Shown: piece after piece, positions 8,280 through 16,391 of the stretch
Numbering within the stretch: position 1 is the stretch's first letter
How the letters are laid out: each line of letters opens with the position of its first letter
Origin: Parvularculaceae bacterium UBA4496
Lineage (GTDB): Bacteria > Pseudomonadota > Alphaproteobacteria > Caulobacterales > Parvularculaceae
NCBI GenBank assembly: GCA_002388885.1
Contig: DGNI01000081.1
Span: 1 to 31,115 of the forward strand
Direction: 5' to 3'
Length of the DNA stretch: 31,115 nt
Notes under the pieces: model-generated
The model's input: the letters and a program-made list of their open reading frames with translations, nothing else
Told to the model about the DNA's origin: nothing
Database searches by the model: none
Translations under genes and position numbers: made by a program

Positions 8280-9176
8280 ATGAAAGCTTTATTGCTGATC
8301 AACGAAAAGTCGGGCGCCGTGCTTGATAGGGGCGCCGACGCCATTATTGATGCTGCACAAACCGAATGCGCGCGCATTAACGACCTTGATCTTGAAATTG
8401 TTTCAGGCGACTTCAAGGTACTTTGCGATGCCGTCAGAAAAACAAAAGATATAGAGGCGGTTTTTTGCGCCGGCGGCGACGGCACGCAAGCTGCTATTGC
8501 GTCCGTTCTATTGAACACCGACATTGCCCTGTTGCCGCTGCCTTGCGGCACCATGAACCTGCTATGCCGCGATCTCGGCCTTCCCTTGGACGCAGGCCAG
8601 GCAATCGCAATGGGGCTGGCTGCGCCAGTTAAATCCATAGATGCGGGATGCATTGGCGAACGATTGTTTCTGAACAATATCGTATTTGGCGCCTATGCAG
8701 CCTTGGCAGACGCGCGTGAAGATATTCGCGAGGTTGAAAGTTTCGAGGACATCAGCTTTGGCGTTATGGAAGCAGCGCACGCGTTAATGAATGCAAATCC
8801 GATTAAGTTCTCGGTGTCCATCGACGACAGTAAAATCAACCAGACGACAAACACGATTGTCGTTTCAAACAACGCCGTCAGCGGCGCGGAGACCTTGATT
8901 CCCTATCGTGATAATCTCGATTCCGGGCAGCTCTTTGTTTATCTAAGCGACGCTTCTAACGGCGCAGAGTTCGCCGCCTTGCTCGCAGATTTTATCCGCG
9001 GCGAAATCGAAGCCTCTGAACGTATCTTCGTTGAAGAATGCCGGACATGCTCTATTTCGTCGAACGCCGACAGTTTCAGCTATACGGTCGACGGCGACCC
9101 GGTAGAGACAAACGAACCGGTAGAGATGAAAATCGCCGCTGGCGCGCTGAAAGTCTTTTATCCCGCAACCTTATAA
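8280..9176 (+). CDS. Diacylglycerol kinase family lipid kinase
   Basis: 298 residues. The catalytic-domain signature GGDGT is at residues 65-69, followed by the PCGTMNLLCRDLGLP motif near 89-103, and the C-terminal beta-sandwich ends with the usual VDGDP element (about 271-275). This family (DgkB/YegS/sphingosine-kinase fold) transfers phosphate from ATP to a lipid hydroxyl; diacylglycerol or another membrane lipid is likely. The length is normal. The gene begins 4 bp after the phosphoesterase stop with no strong ribosome binding site of its own, so translation may be coupled. Its stop lies 3 bp from the stop of the convergent SDR gene. Confidence 0.9.
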   Translation: MKALLLINEKSGAVLDRGADAIIDAAQTECARINDLDLEIVSGDFKVLCDAVRKTKDIEAVFCAGGDGTQAAIASVLLNTDIALLPLPCGTMNLLCRDLGLPLDAGQAIAMGLAAPVKSIDAGCIGERLFLNNIVFGAYAALADAREDIREVESFEDISFGVMEAAHALMNANPIKFSVSIDDSKINQTTNTIVVSNNAVSGAETLIPYRDNLDSGQLFVYLSDASNGAEFAALLADFIRGEIEASERIFVEECRTCSISSNADSFSYTVDGDPVETNEPVEMKIAAGALKVFYPATL

Positions 9177-9179
9177 AAC

Positions 9180-9953
9180 TTATTGCGCGGTGATGCCGCC
9201 GTCGATCTTGAATTCCGCCGCCGTAATATAACGCGACTCGTCGGAAGCGAGATAAAGGATTGCGTAGCCTACATCCTCCGGCTCAGCGAGCCGTTTCCAT
9301 GGAATCTGCTGGACAAGACGCTTTTCGCCTTCATCGCCGCCGCCGCCCATCTGAATCAGCGGGTCAATAATCGGTGTTCTGGTGAATACCGGATGCACCG
9401 AATTGCACCTTATATCATAACCCGACCGAGCGCAGTGAAGCGCGATCGATTTCGACATCATCCACACCGCAGCTTTAGCCGCATTGTAGGACAGCATCAT
9501 TCCATCGGCGATCAGGCCGGCGACGGAAGAAATGTTGATGATGGACGCTGACTTTTCCTGCTTCAGATAAGGCATGGCGAGCTGAGTGCCGATAAAAATT
9601 GAATCAACATCAATCTCCTGCGTTCGGCGCCAGTTTTCATAAGTTTCCGACTCGATACTGCCAGCTGTACCGATGCCCGCATTGTTGATGAGAACATCGA
9701 TCCCGCCGAAGGCTTCGGCTGTCGTCGCAAGCGCGCTTTCCCAGTCGGCTTTATTCGTCACATCGTGTTTGATGGCGATGGCCGCGTTGTCGTGCGTTTT
9801 GTTGATGGCGGCGGCGGTTTCCGCCGCGCCCGCCTGATTGATATCCGTCAACGCAACCCTCGCGCCTTCGTCGGCGAGCATCCGTCCGAAGCACGCGCCC
9901 AGCCCCTGCGCACCGCCAGTGATGAAAACTTTTTTGCCTTGAACCCGTCCCAC
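9180..9953 (-). CDS. Short-chain dehydrogenase/reductase (SDR, classical)
   Basis: 257 residues from the GTG at 9953, which has GGAG 7 bases upstream; a longer frame from TTG 9980 is possible. The Rossmann nucleotide motif TGGAQGLG (12-19), NNAG, the active-site Ser143 and the YxxxK pair Tyr156/Lys160 are all present, and an Asp (TDIN) after the second strand suggests NAD(H) over NADP(H). It oxidises or reduces an alcohol/ketone; sequence alone does not give the substrate. A hydroxysteroid-dehydrogenase or cyclohexanol-dehydrogenase type is as far as I would go. It lies downstream of a LysE-type gene on the same strand (84-bp gap). Confidence 0.9.
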   Translation of the reverse strand: MGRVQGKKVFITGGAQGLGACFGRMLADEGARVALTDINQAGAAETAAAINKTHDNAAIAIKHDVTNKADWESALATTAEAFGGIDVLINNAGIGTAGSIESETYENWRRTQEIDVDSIFIGTQLAMPYLKQEKSASIINISSVAGLIADGMMLSYNAAKAAVWMMSKSIALHCARSGYDIRCNSVHPVFTRTPIIDPLIQMGGGGDEGEKRLVQQIPWKRLAEPEDVGYAILYLASDESRYITAAEFKIDGGITAQ

Positions 9954-10037
9954 CTTCACTCTCCATATGCGTTTTTGCAACTTTGCCTCAATGTTCCCGC
10001 AAACGCTACGGCCTTGCGCATCCGGATGTGATTCCCG

Positions 10038-10667
10038 TTAAAATCCGGTCCGGGTCAAAAGAAAATAAAGACCAAGCCCGCCGAACATAAGGGCTGAAAG
10101 GGCTTTCAAAACAATGCGAAAATATCGCACGCCCTCAAAGCGCTTTCTGATCAAGCCCACTCCAATGACATAAAAGCCGAGCACCGCAATACTCGAAATT
10201 GAGAATACAGCGCCAAGCGCGAGAACTTGCCGCCAGAGCGACCCGGCAGTTTCGTCCGTAAAGATGGGCAGGAAAGCTAGGAAGAACAACCCAACTTTTG
10301 GATTTAGCAAATTAGTCATCAGTGCCTGCCGGAAAGCAGCGCCCGTATCCTTTTCAGCGCTCGCCGACAATGCGTCAGACTCCTGACGCACAACAACCTG
10401 AACCGCGAGATAAAGTAAATAAAATCCGCCAACGAGTCTGATAACCGGATAGGAGTATTCAGATGCGCTGATGGCTGCAGCAATCCCGCCTGCCGTTAGC
10501 AACGCCCAAATCAACGAGCCTGCGCCAATGCCGAAAGCGGCGGCAAACCCCGCAGCCCGGCCACTTCTTGCAGTCGTTGCCGTCGTGAACGCAACATCAG
10601 GCCCAGGCGTGATGTTCAACAGGAGCGCGCCTGCCAGAAACGCCGAGAAAGATTGAATATCAATCAA
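10038..10667 (-). CDS. LysE/RhtB family amino-acid exporter
   Basis: 209 residues from a TTG at 10667, preceded by GAGGG with 6-base spacing; no ATG fits the N-terminus. Six hydrophobic segments cover most of the protein, and the family's signature NITPGPDV lies at about residues 18-25, with the conserved NLLNPK motif at mid-protein (about 119-124). Members sit in the inner membrane and export amino acids or related small molecules; the substrate is unknown. It is 28 bp downstream of the DUF1476 gene. Confidence 0.9.
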   Translation of the reverse strand: MIDIQSFSAFLAGALLLNITPGPDVAFTTATTARSGRAAGFAAAFGIGAGSLIWALLTAGGIAAAISASEYSYPVIRLVGGFYLLYLAVQVVVRQESDALSASAEKDTGAAFRQALMTNLLNPKVGLFFLAFLPIFTDETAGSLWRQVLALGAVFSISSIAVLGFYVIGVGLIRKRFEGVRYFRIVLKALSALMFGGLGLYFLLTRTGF

Positions 10668-10695
10668 CAGCGTCCCTCATTATCTTTAGCGGGCC

Positions 10696-11019
10696 TTAGC
10701 CCTCGGTCTGAATCTGTTTGACGGCTTCAGCGAGATATTCATCCATATGCCGGCGGATCTGATGATCGGACTGATCGACGCCGGCCGCATCGAAATCCTT
10801 GCGGATTTTCCGGAAGACGTCGTCATCGCCGTCCTCTTCGAAGTCCGCCCTAATGACTTCCTTTGCGTAACTTTCCGCGTCGGCGCCGCTCTTGCCCAGC
10901 AGTTCCGCCGCCCAGAGCCCGAGGAGCTTATTCCGCCGCGCCTCGGCCTTGAATTTCAGCTCAGCGTCATGGGCGAATTTCTTCTCGAACTTATCCTCGC
11001 GGTCATCGAAAGTTGTCAT
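10696..11019 (-). CDS. DUF1476 protein, F1Fo-ATP synthase inhibitor (zeta subunit) family
   Basis: 107 residues from the ATG at 11019 with GGAG about 10 bases upstream; a longer frame to 11091 adds a non-conserved tail. The N-terminus MTTFDDREDKFEKKFAHD and the following KAEARRNKLLGLWAAELLGK-type helix match the DUF1476 family closely, and the length is typical. In Paracoccus denitrificans this family is the zeta subunit, whose N-terminal helix blocks reverse rotation and ATP hydrolysis by the F1 motor. The rest is an acidic four-helix bundle. It is divergent from purC, with 263 bp between. Confidence 0.9.
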   Translation of the reverse strand: MTTFDDREDKFEKKFAHDAELKFKAEARRNKLLGLWAAELLGKSGADAESYAKEVIRADFEEDGDDDVFRKIRKDFDAAGVDQSDHQIRRHMDEYLAEAVKQIQTEG

Positions 11020-11232
11020 TGAAATGCATCTCCAAACTCGGGACGGAATAGCCGGTGGCGGCTTCTTATATCTGGTTCTCGCCGGGCGCAACGCAAGTGC
11101 GAAAAATGAGAATTGCAGGGCTTTCCTTCACAGGCGCAAGGGCGTAAACCCGCCGCTTCTCCCTCCGGGCAAGCCGTGCTAGCGACGGGGATGGTGACCG
11201 CCATAATCGATTCGGCGGCGCCCCCCACCGTG

Positions 11233-11263
11233 TTGCAGCCGCTCGGGAGATAACGCCTATAAG
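11233..11263 (+). promoter_or_regulatory. Weak candidate promoter for purC
   Basis: TTGCAG (11233-11238) and TATAAG (11258-11263) are 19 bases apart, slightly long for sigma-70. The TATAAG lies inside the small inverted repeat GCCT-ATA-AGGC. A start near 11270 would leave a very short leader before the purC ATG at 11283. No purine riboswitch is visible. Confidence 0.25.
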
Positions 11264-11282
11264 GCATTGAAAGGATTACTAA

Positions 11283-12059
11283 ATGGCCCGCCGCAAGCAG
11301 ATCTATGAAGGCAAGGCGAAGATCCTCTTCGAGGGGCCGGAACCCGGCACAATCATCCAGTATTTCAAGGATGACGCCACCGCATTCAACAACCAGAAGA
11401 AAGCCATTCTTGAAGGTAAGGGCGTCCTCAACAACCGGATTTCCGAGTTTATCATGGTCGGTCTGGAGCGGATCGGCGTGCCGACCCACTTTATCCGCCG
11501 CCTCAATATGCGCGAACAGCTGGTTCGCCATGTGGAAATCGTGCCCCTGGAAGTTGTCGTCCGAAACTTCGCCGCCGGCTCTATCTCCAAGCGCCTCGGC
11601 ATCGAAGATGGCGCCGCATTGCCCCGTTCCGTTATCGAGTTCTATTTCAAGAACGACGACCTTGGCGATCCGCTGGTTTCAGAAGAACACATCACTGCAT
11701 TCAACTGGGCGAACCCGCAGGAAATCGACGACATGATGGCGCTGGCCTTGCGCATCAATGATTTTCTTTCCGGTCTTTTCGCCGGCGTCGGCATCAAGCT
11801 TGTCGATTTTAAAGTAGAGTTCGGCCGACAGTATGAAGGCGACATGATGCGCCTGATCGTTGCCGATGAAATCAGCCCGGATAGTTGCCGCCTTTGGGAT
11901 ATGGAAACCGGCGATATCATGGACAAGGACCGGTTCCGCAAAGACCTTGGCGACGTCACCGACGCCTATCGCGAGGTCGCGCGCCGGCTTGGCGTGTTGC
12001 GTGAAAACGAAAGTTCCGGGGCGACGGGGCCAGTGCTCGTCAGCGACAACGAAAAGTAA
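11283..12059 (+). CDS. purC: Phosphoribosylaminoimidazole-succinocarboxamide synthase
   Basis: 258 residues; ATG preceded by AAAGGA. PurC joins CAIR and aspartate with ATP to make SAICAR, in cytosolic de novo purine synthesis. The family motifs are plain: [10 protein letters not shown] at the N-terminus (about 8-17), [11 protein letters not shown] (about 29-39), the NRISEF segment, [17 protein letters not shown] (about 93-109), and VDFKVEFGR with [16 protein letters not shown] (about 176-205). Length and motifs are normal. It leads a row of purine genes with purS and purQ, separated from them by a hypothetical gene. A hairpin at 12103-12120 may reduce readthrough. Confidence 0.97.
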   Translation: MARRKQIYEGKAKILFEGPEPGTIIQYFKDDATAFNNQKKAILEGKGVLNNRISEFIMVGLERIGVPTHFIRRLNMREQLVRHVEIVPLEVVVRNFAAGSISKRLGIEDGAALPRSVIEFYFKNDDLGDPLVSEEHITAFNWANPQEIDDMMALALRINDFLSGLFAGVGIKLVDFKVEFGRQYEGDMMRLIVADEISPDSCRLWDMETGDIMDKDRFRKDLGDVTDAYREVARRLGVLRENESSGATGPVLVSDNEK

Positions 12060-12102
12060 GCAATCACGCTGCTAATCTTTTCAAATTGAACTTTATTTAT
12101 CA

Positions 12103-12120
12103 CGAAACCCGTGGGTTTCG
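12103..12120 (+). terminator. Inverted repeat after purC, possible terminator or attenuator
   Basis: CGAAACCC-GT-GGGTTTCG is a perfect 8-bp inverted repeat 43 bp after the purC stop. In RNA it would fold as a 7-bp stem with a 4-base loop. No T-run follows, so intrinsic termination is uncertain; a protein-binding site or an mRNA end-stabilising hairpin is also possible. Confidence 0.4.
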
Positions 12121-12162
12121 GCGATGATGCATTAATTCGCACTCTGATATTTTATCACCGCT

Positions 12163-12576
12163 ATGATATTTTCGGCAGCGGCATATGCTTCGGGGGGCGC
12201 CTCGTTTGGCGCCGTAAACCCGATACGTGCGGCCTTCATGGACCGCAACGCGGCGGATGAGCTTGATGAAAGTGAGGTCGCCTCGAAAAGTCGCGCGCTC
12301 ATCATCAAATCACCGAACCGCAGCGATCCTGAAGCGACCATCCGGGAGCTCACTGACATTCGTGCTGAAGCACTGGAGCCGCCGCGTTCAGCCGAAGAAC
12401 TGGCGCTCGCCAAGCTCGCACATATGCGCCTGATCCAGGCCGGCGCCATGCTGCGCGCCCAAGAAGCTTCCGAACAGGTGGAAGCCGCACAAAAAGCATT
12501 TCAGAAATCGCTCGCCCAGAAAGCGTACGGCGTATTGGATACTTTAAATGGCGGAACGCAGTCTCGCCTGATCTGA
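12163..12576 (+). CDS. Hypothetical protein between purC and purS
   Basis: 137 residues; not recognised. The sequence is Ala/Glu-rich, with a likely helical or coiled-coil second half (about residues 75-125: long runs of Ala, Glu, Gln, Lys). The first 25 residues are small and mildly hydrophobic but are not a clear signal peptide. No Shine-Dalgarno precedes the ATG at 12163; a start at ATG 12238 is possible. The opposite strand's frame is Ser/Ala-rich in the way antisense shadows are, which supports this strand. It lies within the purine cluster, but nothing links it to purine synthesis. Confidence 0.55.
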   Translation: MIFSAAAYASGGASFGAVNPIRAAFMDRNAADELDESEVASKSRALIIKSPNRSDPEATIRELTDIRAEALEPPRSAEELALAKLAHMRLIQAGAMLRAQEASEQVEAAQKAFQKSLAQKAYGVLDTLNGGTQSRLI

Positions 12577-12670
12577 CTGCCGAGGCGAGGCACGAACGTC
12601 TTCCTCAACGTTGCCCAGCTCGCCAGTTCGGTGTACGACGCGCTCGTTAGCGGCACGCGGTTCTGATTCC

Positions 12671-12913
12671 ATGAAAGCGAAAATCACTATTACGCTCAAA
12701 AACGGCGTCCTCGACCCACAGGGCGCCGCCATCGAAAACGCGCTCGCGGGGCTGGGCTTTGACGGCGCGGAAAGCGTACGCCAGGGCAAGGTCATCGAGA
12801 TGAAACTCGCAGAAACCGACGAGGCGGCCGCCCGGGCGAAGGCTGAAGAAATGTGTAAAAAACTCCTCGCCAATCCGGTGATGGAAAACTTCGCAATCGA
12901 GATTTTGGCCTGA
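12671..12913 (+). CDS. purS: Phosphoribosylformylglycinamidine synthase subunit PurS
   Basis: 80 residues from the ATG at 12671, the family's usual size; an upstream extension to 12611 is not conserved. PurS is the small dimeric subunit that bridges PurQ (glutaminase) and PurL (synthase) in making FGAM from FGAR. The pattern is typical: KITITLKNGVLDPQG at the N-terminus, the GLGFDGAESVRQGKVIEM core, and a closing ENFAIEI strand. No strong ribosome binding site is seen. purQ starts 3 bp after its stop. Confidence 0.95.
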   Translation: MKAKITITLKNGVLDPQGAAIENALAGLGFDGAESVRQGKVIEMKLAETDEAAARAKAEEMCKKLLANPVMENFAIEILA

Positions 12914-12916
12914 TCC

Positions 12917-13579
12917 ATGAAATCCGCCGTCATCGTTTTTCCGGCTTCCAACTGCGACCGCGACATCGCCGTCGCTCTCGAACAAGCGACCGGCAAAAAA
13001 CCGGCAATGGTCTGGCATGGCGAGACTGATTTGCCCGATGCGGATTTCTACGCCCTCCCTGGCGGCTTTTCCTACGGCGACTATTTGCGAGCCGGCGCCA
13101 TGGCGGCAAAGTCGCCGATCCTGCGCGCCGTCATCGACAAGGCGAAATCCGGCGCACCGTTAATCGGGGTCTGCAACGGGTTTCAGATCCTCTGCGAAAC
13201 AGGGCTGCTGCCGGGCGTCCTCCTGCGTAACGCCAATCTCAATTTCGTATGTCGCACGGTTACGCTGAAGGTCGAAAACACGCAGTCGATGTTCACCTCC
13301 GGTTATTCAAAGGGCGATTATGTCAATTTCCCCGTCGCTCATCATGACGGAAATTATTTCGCGGATGATGAAACCCTGGACAGGCTGGAAGGCGAAGGCC
13401 GCGTGAGTCTGCGCTATGTCGACAACCCGAACGGTTCAGCGCGCAATATTGCAGGACTGATCAGCGATGGCGGCAATGTCATGGGACTGATGCCGCACCC
13501 GGAGCGCGTAATTTCACCGCTTCTCGGCGGCGCGGACGGCGCCGCGTTTTTCAAGAATATTGTCGAAGCCGTATCGTAA
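12917..13579 (+). CDS. purQ: Phosphoribosylformylglycinamidine synthase subunit PurQ (glutaminase)
   Basis: 220 residues. PurQ is the class I glutamine amidotransferase subunit that supplies ammonia to PurL. The catalytic triad is present: nucleophile Cys86 in GVCNGFQ, and His194/Glu196 in PHPER. The N-terminal FPASNCDRD and the [17 protein letters not shown] motif are typical. It follows purS by 3 bp and is probably translated with it. Many genomes have purL next; here the next gene is a convergent broken amidase whose stop codon abuts this one, so purL must be elsewhere. Confidence 0.97.
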   Translation: MKSAVIVFPASNCDRDIAVALEQATGKKPAMVWHGETDLPDADFYALPGGFSYGDYLRAGAMAAKSPILRAVIDKAKSGAPLIGVCNGFQILCETGLLPGVLLRNANLNFVCRTVTLKVENTQSMFTSGYSKGDYVNFPVAHHDGNYFADDETLDRLEGEGRVSLRYVDNPNGSARNIAGLISDGGNVMGLMPHPERVISPLLGGADGAAFFKNIVEAVS

Positions 13580-15068
13580 TCAGCCGAACACAGCTGGGCG
13601 GCGCCCTGACCACGGCGTTGCTTCTTCGAGCTCGTAAGCAAGGCCGAGCAGCAGTTCTTCCTGGCCCAGAGCAGCTCCAAACATGGCGCCGATGGGCAAA
13701 CCGTCGGCCGACATGGAAAGCGGCAGTGAAATCGCGGGAGCGCCGGTAATATTGTAAAGAACAGTATACTGAACGTAATCGAACAGCCGGTCGATAAGCG
13801 TATCGTAGTCAAGCGATCCGCTGAGATATCCAATCTTTGGCGGCGGCGTCGTCACCACTGGCGACAGGATGACGTCGTAAGTTTGATGTACGGCGGCCAT
13901 GACGCCTTCAACCGCCTGTAACCTTGTTATGCTGCCTTCAAAGTTACCTCGTTCCGCTTCGAAACGACGCGCCAGCCCGAGCGTGAAATGGCTCAAACGC
14001 GAGCCCGTTGCGCGGCAGGCCCGTCGCCTCCTCCCAGATTTTGACGGCATTGTGCGCAAATGCCGCCCAATAGAGGCCAAAATCCTGATCCAGCCCGTCC
14101 TCAATGGGCAAATCGACAGGCTCAACCTCATGGCCGAGTTCACTGCATAGTTCAGCAACGCTCAACGTCGCATCCGCAACCTGTTTGTCGGGAACGGCGC
14201 CGCCGAGGCCTTTCGTCGTCACGCCGATACGCAATCTCCGCTCGCCCGGCGCCGAGATCAAACCCAACGGTGAGAGGCCGCTTTTGCCTTCACGCAAGGC
14301 AAGCGCCGCCGACACCGCAGCCGTATCGCGTACAGTCCGTGTCTGCACGCCGTGAACGGATAAGGATATCGGGCCGACGACGGTATCCGGACGCGCAATG
14401 GGGTTGCGCCCGCGTGACACTTTCAAACCGACATTGCCGCAACACGACGCCGGGATGCGAATGGAGCCGCCGCCGTCGCTCGCATGCGCAATTGGCACAA
14501 CGCCACTAGCGACGAGCGCCGCCGCGCCGCCCGACGATCCGCCTGCCGAATAGTCCGTATTCCACGGGTTTCTGGTTTTGCCGGAACTGACCGGCTCCGT
14601 CGTCGCCGACAGCCCGAATTCGGGCGTGGCGCTTTTGCCGAGGCTGACCACGCCAAGCCCCAGAAACGCGTCAATGAGTGGTGTCTGTTCTTCACCCTTG
14701 TATCCAGGAAAAGCGCGGCTGCCGAACGCGGTGCTGACGCCGGTCACGTCATCGAGGTCCTTGACGAATGTCGGCACGCCCGCCCATGGGCCCGCCGCTG
14801 CGCCCGCATCCTGCCGCGCCTGATCGAAAGTCTTCGTGACGATGGCGTTGATTTGCCGGTCGATGCGCTTGGCCCTGGAAATGGCGGCTTTAACCGCCTC
14901 CGCTGCACTCAACTCGCCCGACCTGATCCGCGCCGCGGTTTCAACGCCGTCGAGCGACGCCAGATCGTTAGACGCTTGTTGATCCGGCCGCGAGCATGCC
15001 GCCCCCATGGCCAGCAAAGATGCGCCGATTGCGCCGCTTTCGATCAAGTTCCGCCGCGTCACTGACAT
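13580..15068 (-). pseudogene. Amidase-signature lipoprotein, disrupted by a frameshift
   Basis: Two overlapping minus-strand frames together make one amidase of about 495 residues. The first (from ATG 15068, with AAGGAA upstream) holds a twin-arginine-like start (TRRNL), a lipobox ending at Cys25, the Lys region PTFVKD, the GGSSGG motif with the cis-Ser, and [11 protein letters not shown] with the nucleophile Ser; it then runs to a premature stop at 13944. The second frame continues with family-like sequence (TLGLARRFEAERGNFEG onwards) to 13580. The switch needs one base skipped near the AAA at 13986-13988 (plus strand), where EPF should join TLGL. This is a true one-base insertion or a sequencing error. 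If real, the product lacks its last ~135 residues and is probably inactive. Confidence 0.8.
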
Positions 15069-15169
15069 GCGCTCATTCCTTTTCTTCGCTTTGCGATTCC
15101 GGCATCATGGCTAGCAGACGAGGGCTCGCGCGCATCGTCAAGACAAGCGCGCAGAAACGGGGATGAAAG

Positions 15170-16390
15170 ATGATGAGACTGGTTTTAGCGGTTGCAGCAT
15201 TTACGGCGCTCGCCGCCTGCGGACAAAAGGAGACGGCGCCCGCTCCCGGTGACGAAAGCTATCAGGAAACGCTGATGGCGCAGCTCATCGACGCCAGATC
15301 GGGCGATATCATCGAAATCCCAGCAGGGCGCTTCGCATTCGACCGCTCGCTGAGCCTGACGGTGGACGGCGTCACCATCCGCGGCGCCGGAATGGACAAG
15401 TCGGTTTTGACATTCGCGAACCAGATCGCCGGCGCGGAGGGTCTCCTCATCACCGCGAGCGATTTCACCATTGAGGACCTCGCTATTGAGGACACAAAAG
15501 GTGACGCGCTGAAGATCTCGGAAGGGAAAAACATCGTTATTCGCCGGGTGCGAACGGAATGGACTACCGGTCCCAAGACCGAAAATGGCGCTTATGGTAT
15601 TTATCCCGTACAGGTCGAAAATCTGTTGATGGAGGAGAGCGTCGCCATCGGCGCGTCCGACGCCGGACTTTATATCGGCCAATCAAAAAACGTCATCATC
15701 CGCAACAATCGTGCGGAATACAACGTCGCCGGGATCGAGATTGAAAACACGTTTGACGCCGACGTTTACGGCAATGTTGCGACCAACAATACCGGCGGAA
15801 TTCTGGTCTTCAACATGCCGAACCTGAAACAGCCCGGCGCGCGGACGCGCGTTTTCAACAACGAGATTTACGAGAACAACACCAAAAATTTCGGGCATGA
15901 GGGAACGCCGGTCGCGTCGATCCCCGCCGGGTCCGGCGTGGTCGTCAATTCCAATGATCAGGTCGAAATTTTCGGCAACAATATCCGCGACAACAAGACA
16001 GCGAATGTCATTGTCGCCAGCGTCTTTTCATCCGACATCGGCGATGGCGACATGTCAGAGGATTTCGATCCATATCCTGAAAAAATCTTCGTTTACGACA
16101 ATATGTTCGAAGGCGGCGGCGACAACCCAGATGGACTGGAGTTGCAGGCGCTCAAACTTGCGATCGCCGGCCCCATGGGACGTATACCCGATGTGTTGTG
16201 GGATGGGTATATGGATCCCGAAGCGAGCGGCCCGCAAGATGTTCTTTGCGTCCAAAACGGCGAAGCAAAAGTTCTCAATGTTGACGGGCCGAACGGCAAC
16301 AAATCCCCGCGCATTGCGGAACCCGCCATTCACGACTGCGCTTTTGAAAAACTTCCTGCGGTTGAACTGACAGAGCCGCTGGCTGAATAA
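15170..16390 (+). CDS. Parallel beta-helix repeat lipoprotein (TIGR03805-type)
   Basis: 406 residues from ATG 15170 (a second ATG is at 15173), with GGGGAT upstream. A lipoprotein signal ends in LAAC with Cys17 as the lipidated residue. The body is a right-handed parallel beta-helix: repeated short strands with Asn ladders such as KNVIIRNNRAEYN, ADVYGNVATNNTGG and VEIFGNNIRDN (about residues 75-310). It resembles the NosD/pectate-lyase-like fold. From memory it fits family TIGR03805, which is regularly found beside TIGR03806; the neighbour, 1 bp downstream, fits that partner. The function of the pair is unknown. Its place is outside the inner membrane, anchored by lipid. Confidence 0.85.
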   Translation: MMRLVLAVAAFTALAACGQKETAPAPGDESYQETLMAQLIDARSGDIIEIPAGRFAFDRSLSLTVDGVTIRGAGMDKSVLTFANQIAGAEGLLITASDFTIEDLAIEDTKGDALKISEGKNIVIRRVRTEWTTGPKTENGAYGIYPVQVENLLMEESVAIGASDAGLYIGQSKNVIIRNNRAEYNVAGIEIENTFDADVYGNVATNNTGGILVFNMPNLKQPGARTRVFNNEIYENNTKNFGHEGTPVASIPAGSGVVVNSNDQVEIFGNNIRDNKTANVIVASVFSSDIGDGDMSEDFDPYPEKIFVYDNMFEGGGDNPDGLELQALKLAIAGPMGRIPDVLWDGYMDPEASGPQDVLCVQNGEAKVLNVDGPNGNKSPRIAEPAIHDCAFEKLPAVELTEPLAE

Positions 16391-16391
16391 A

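Noticed and set aside
11020..11282. Purine riboswitch upstream of purC
   Set aside because: No conserved junction or paired-stem pattern was visible.
11016..11531. Long minus-strand frame opposite the start of purC
   Set aside because: It is the antisense shadow of purC; the plus strand is a clear PurC.
12132..12449. Minus-strand frame opposite the hypothetical gene between purC and purS
   Set aside because: Ser/Ala-rich composition typical of an antisense frame and no start signal.
14060..15065. Long plus-strand frames opposite the amidase
   Set aside because: Arg/Pro-rich shadow frames; the minus strand carries clear amidase-signature motifs.
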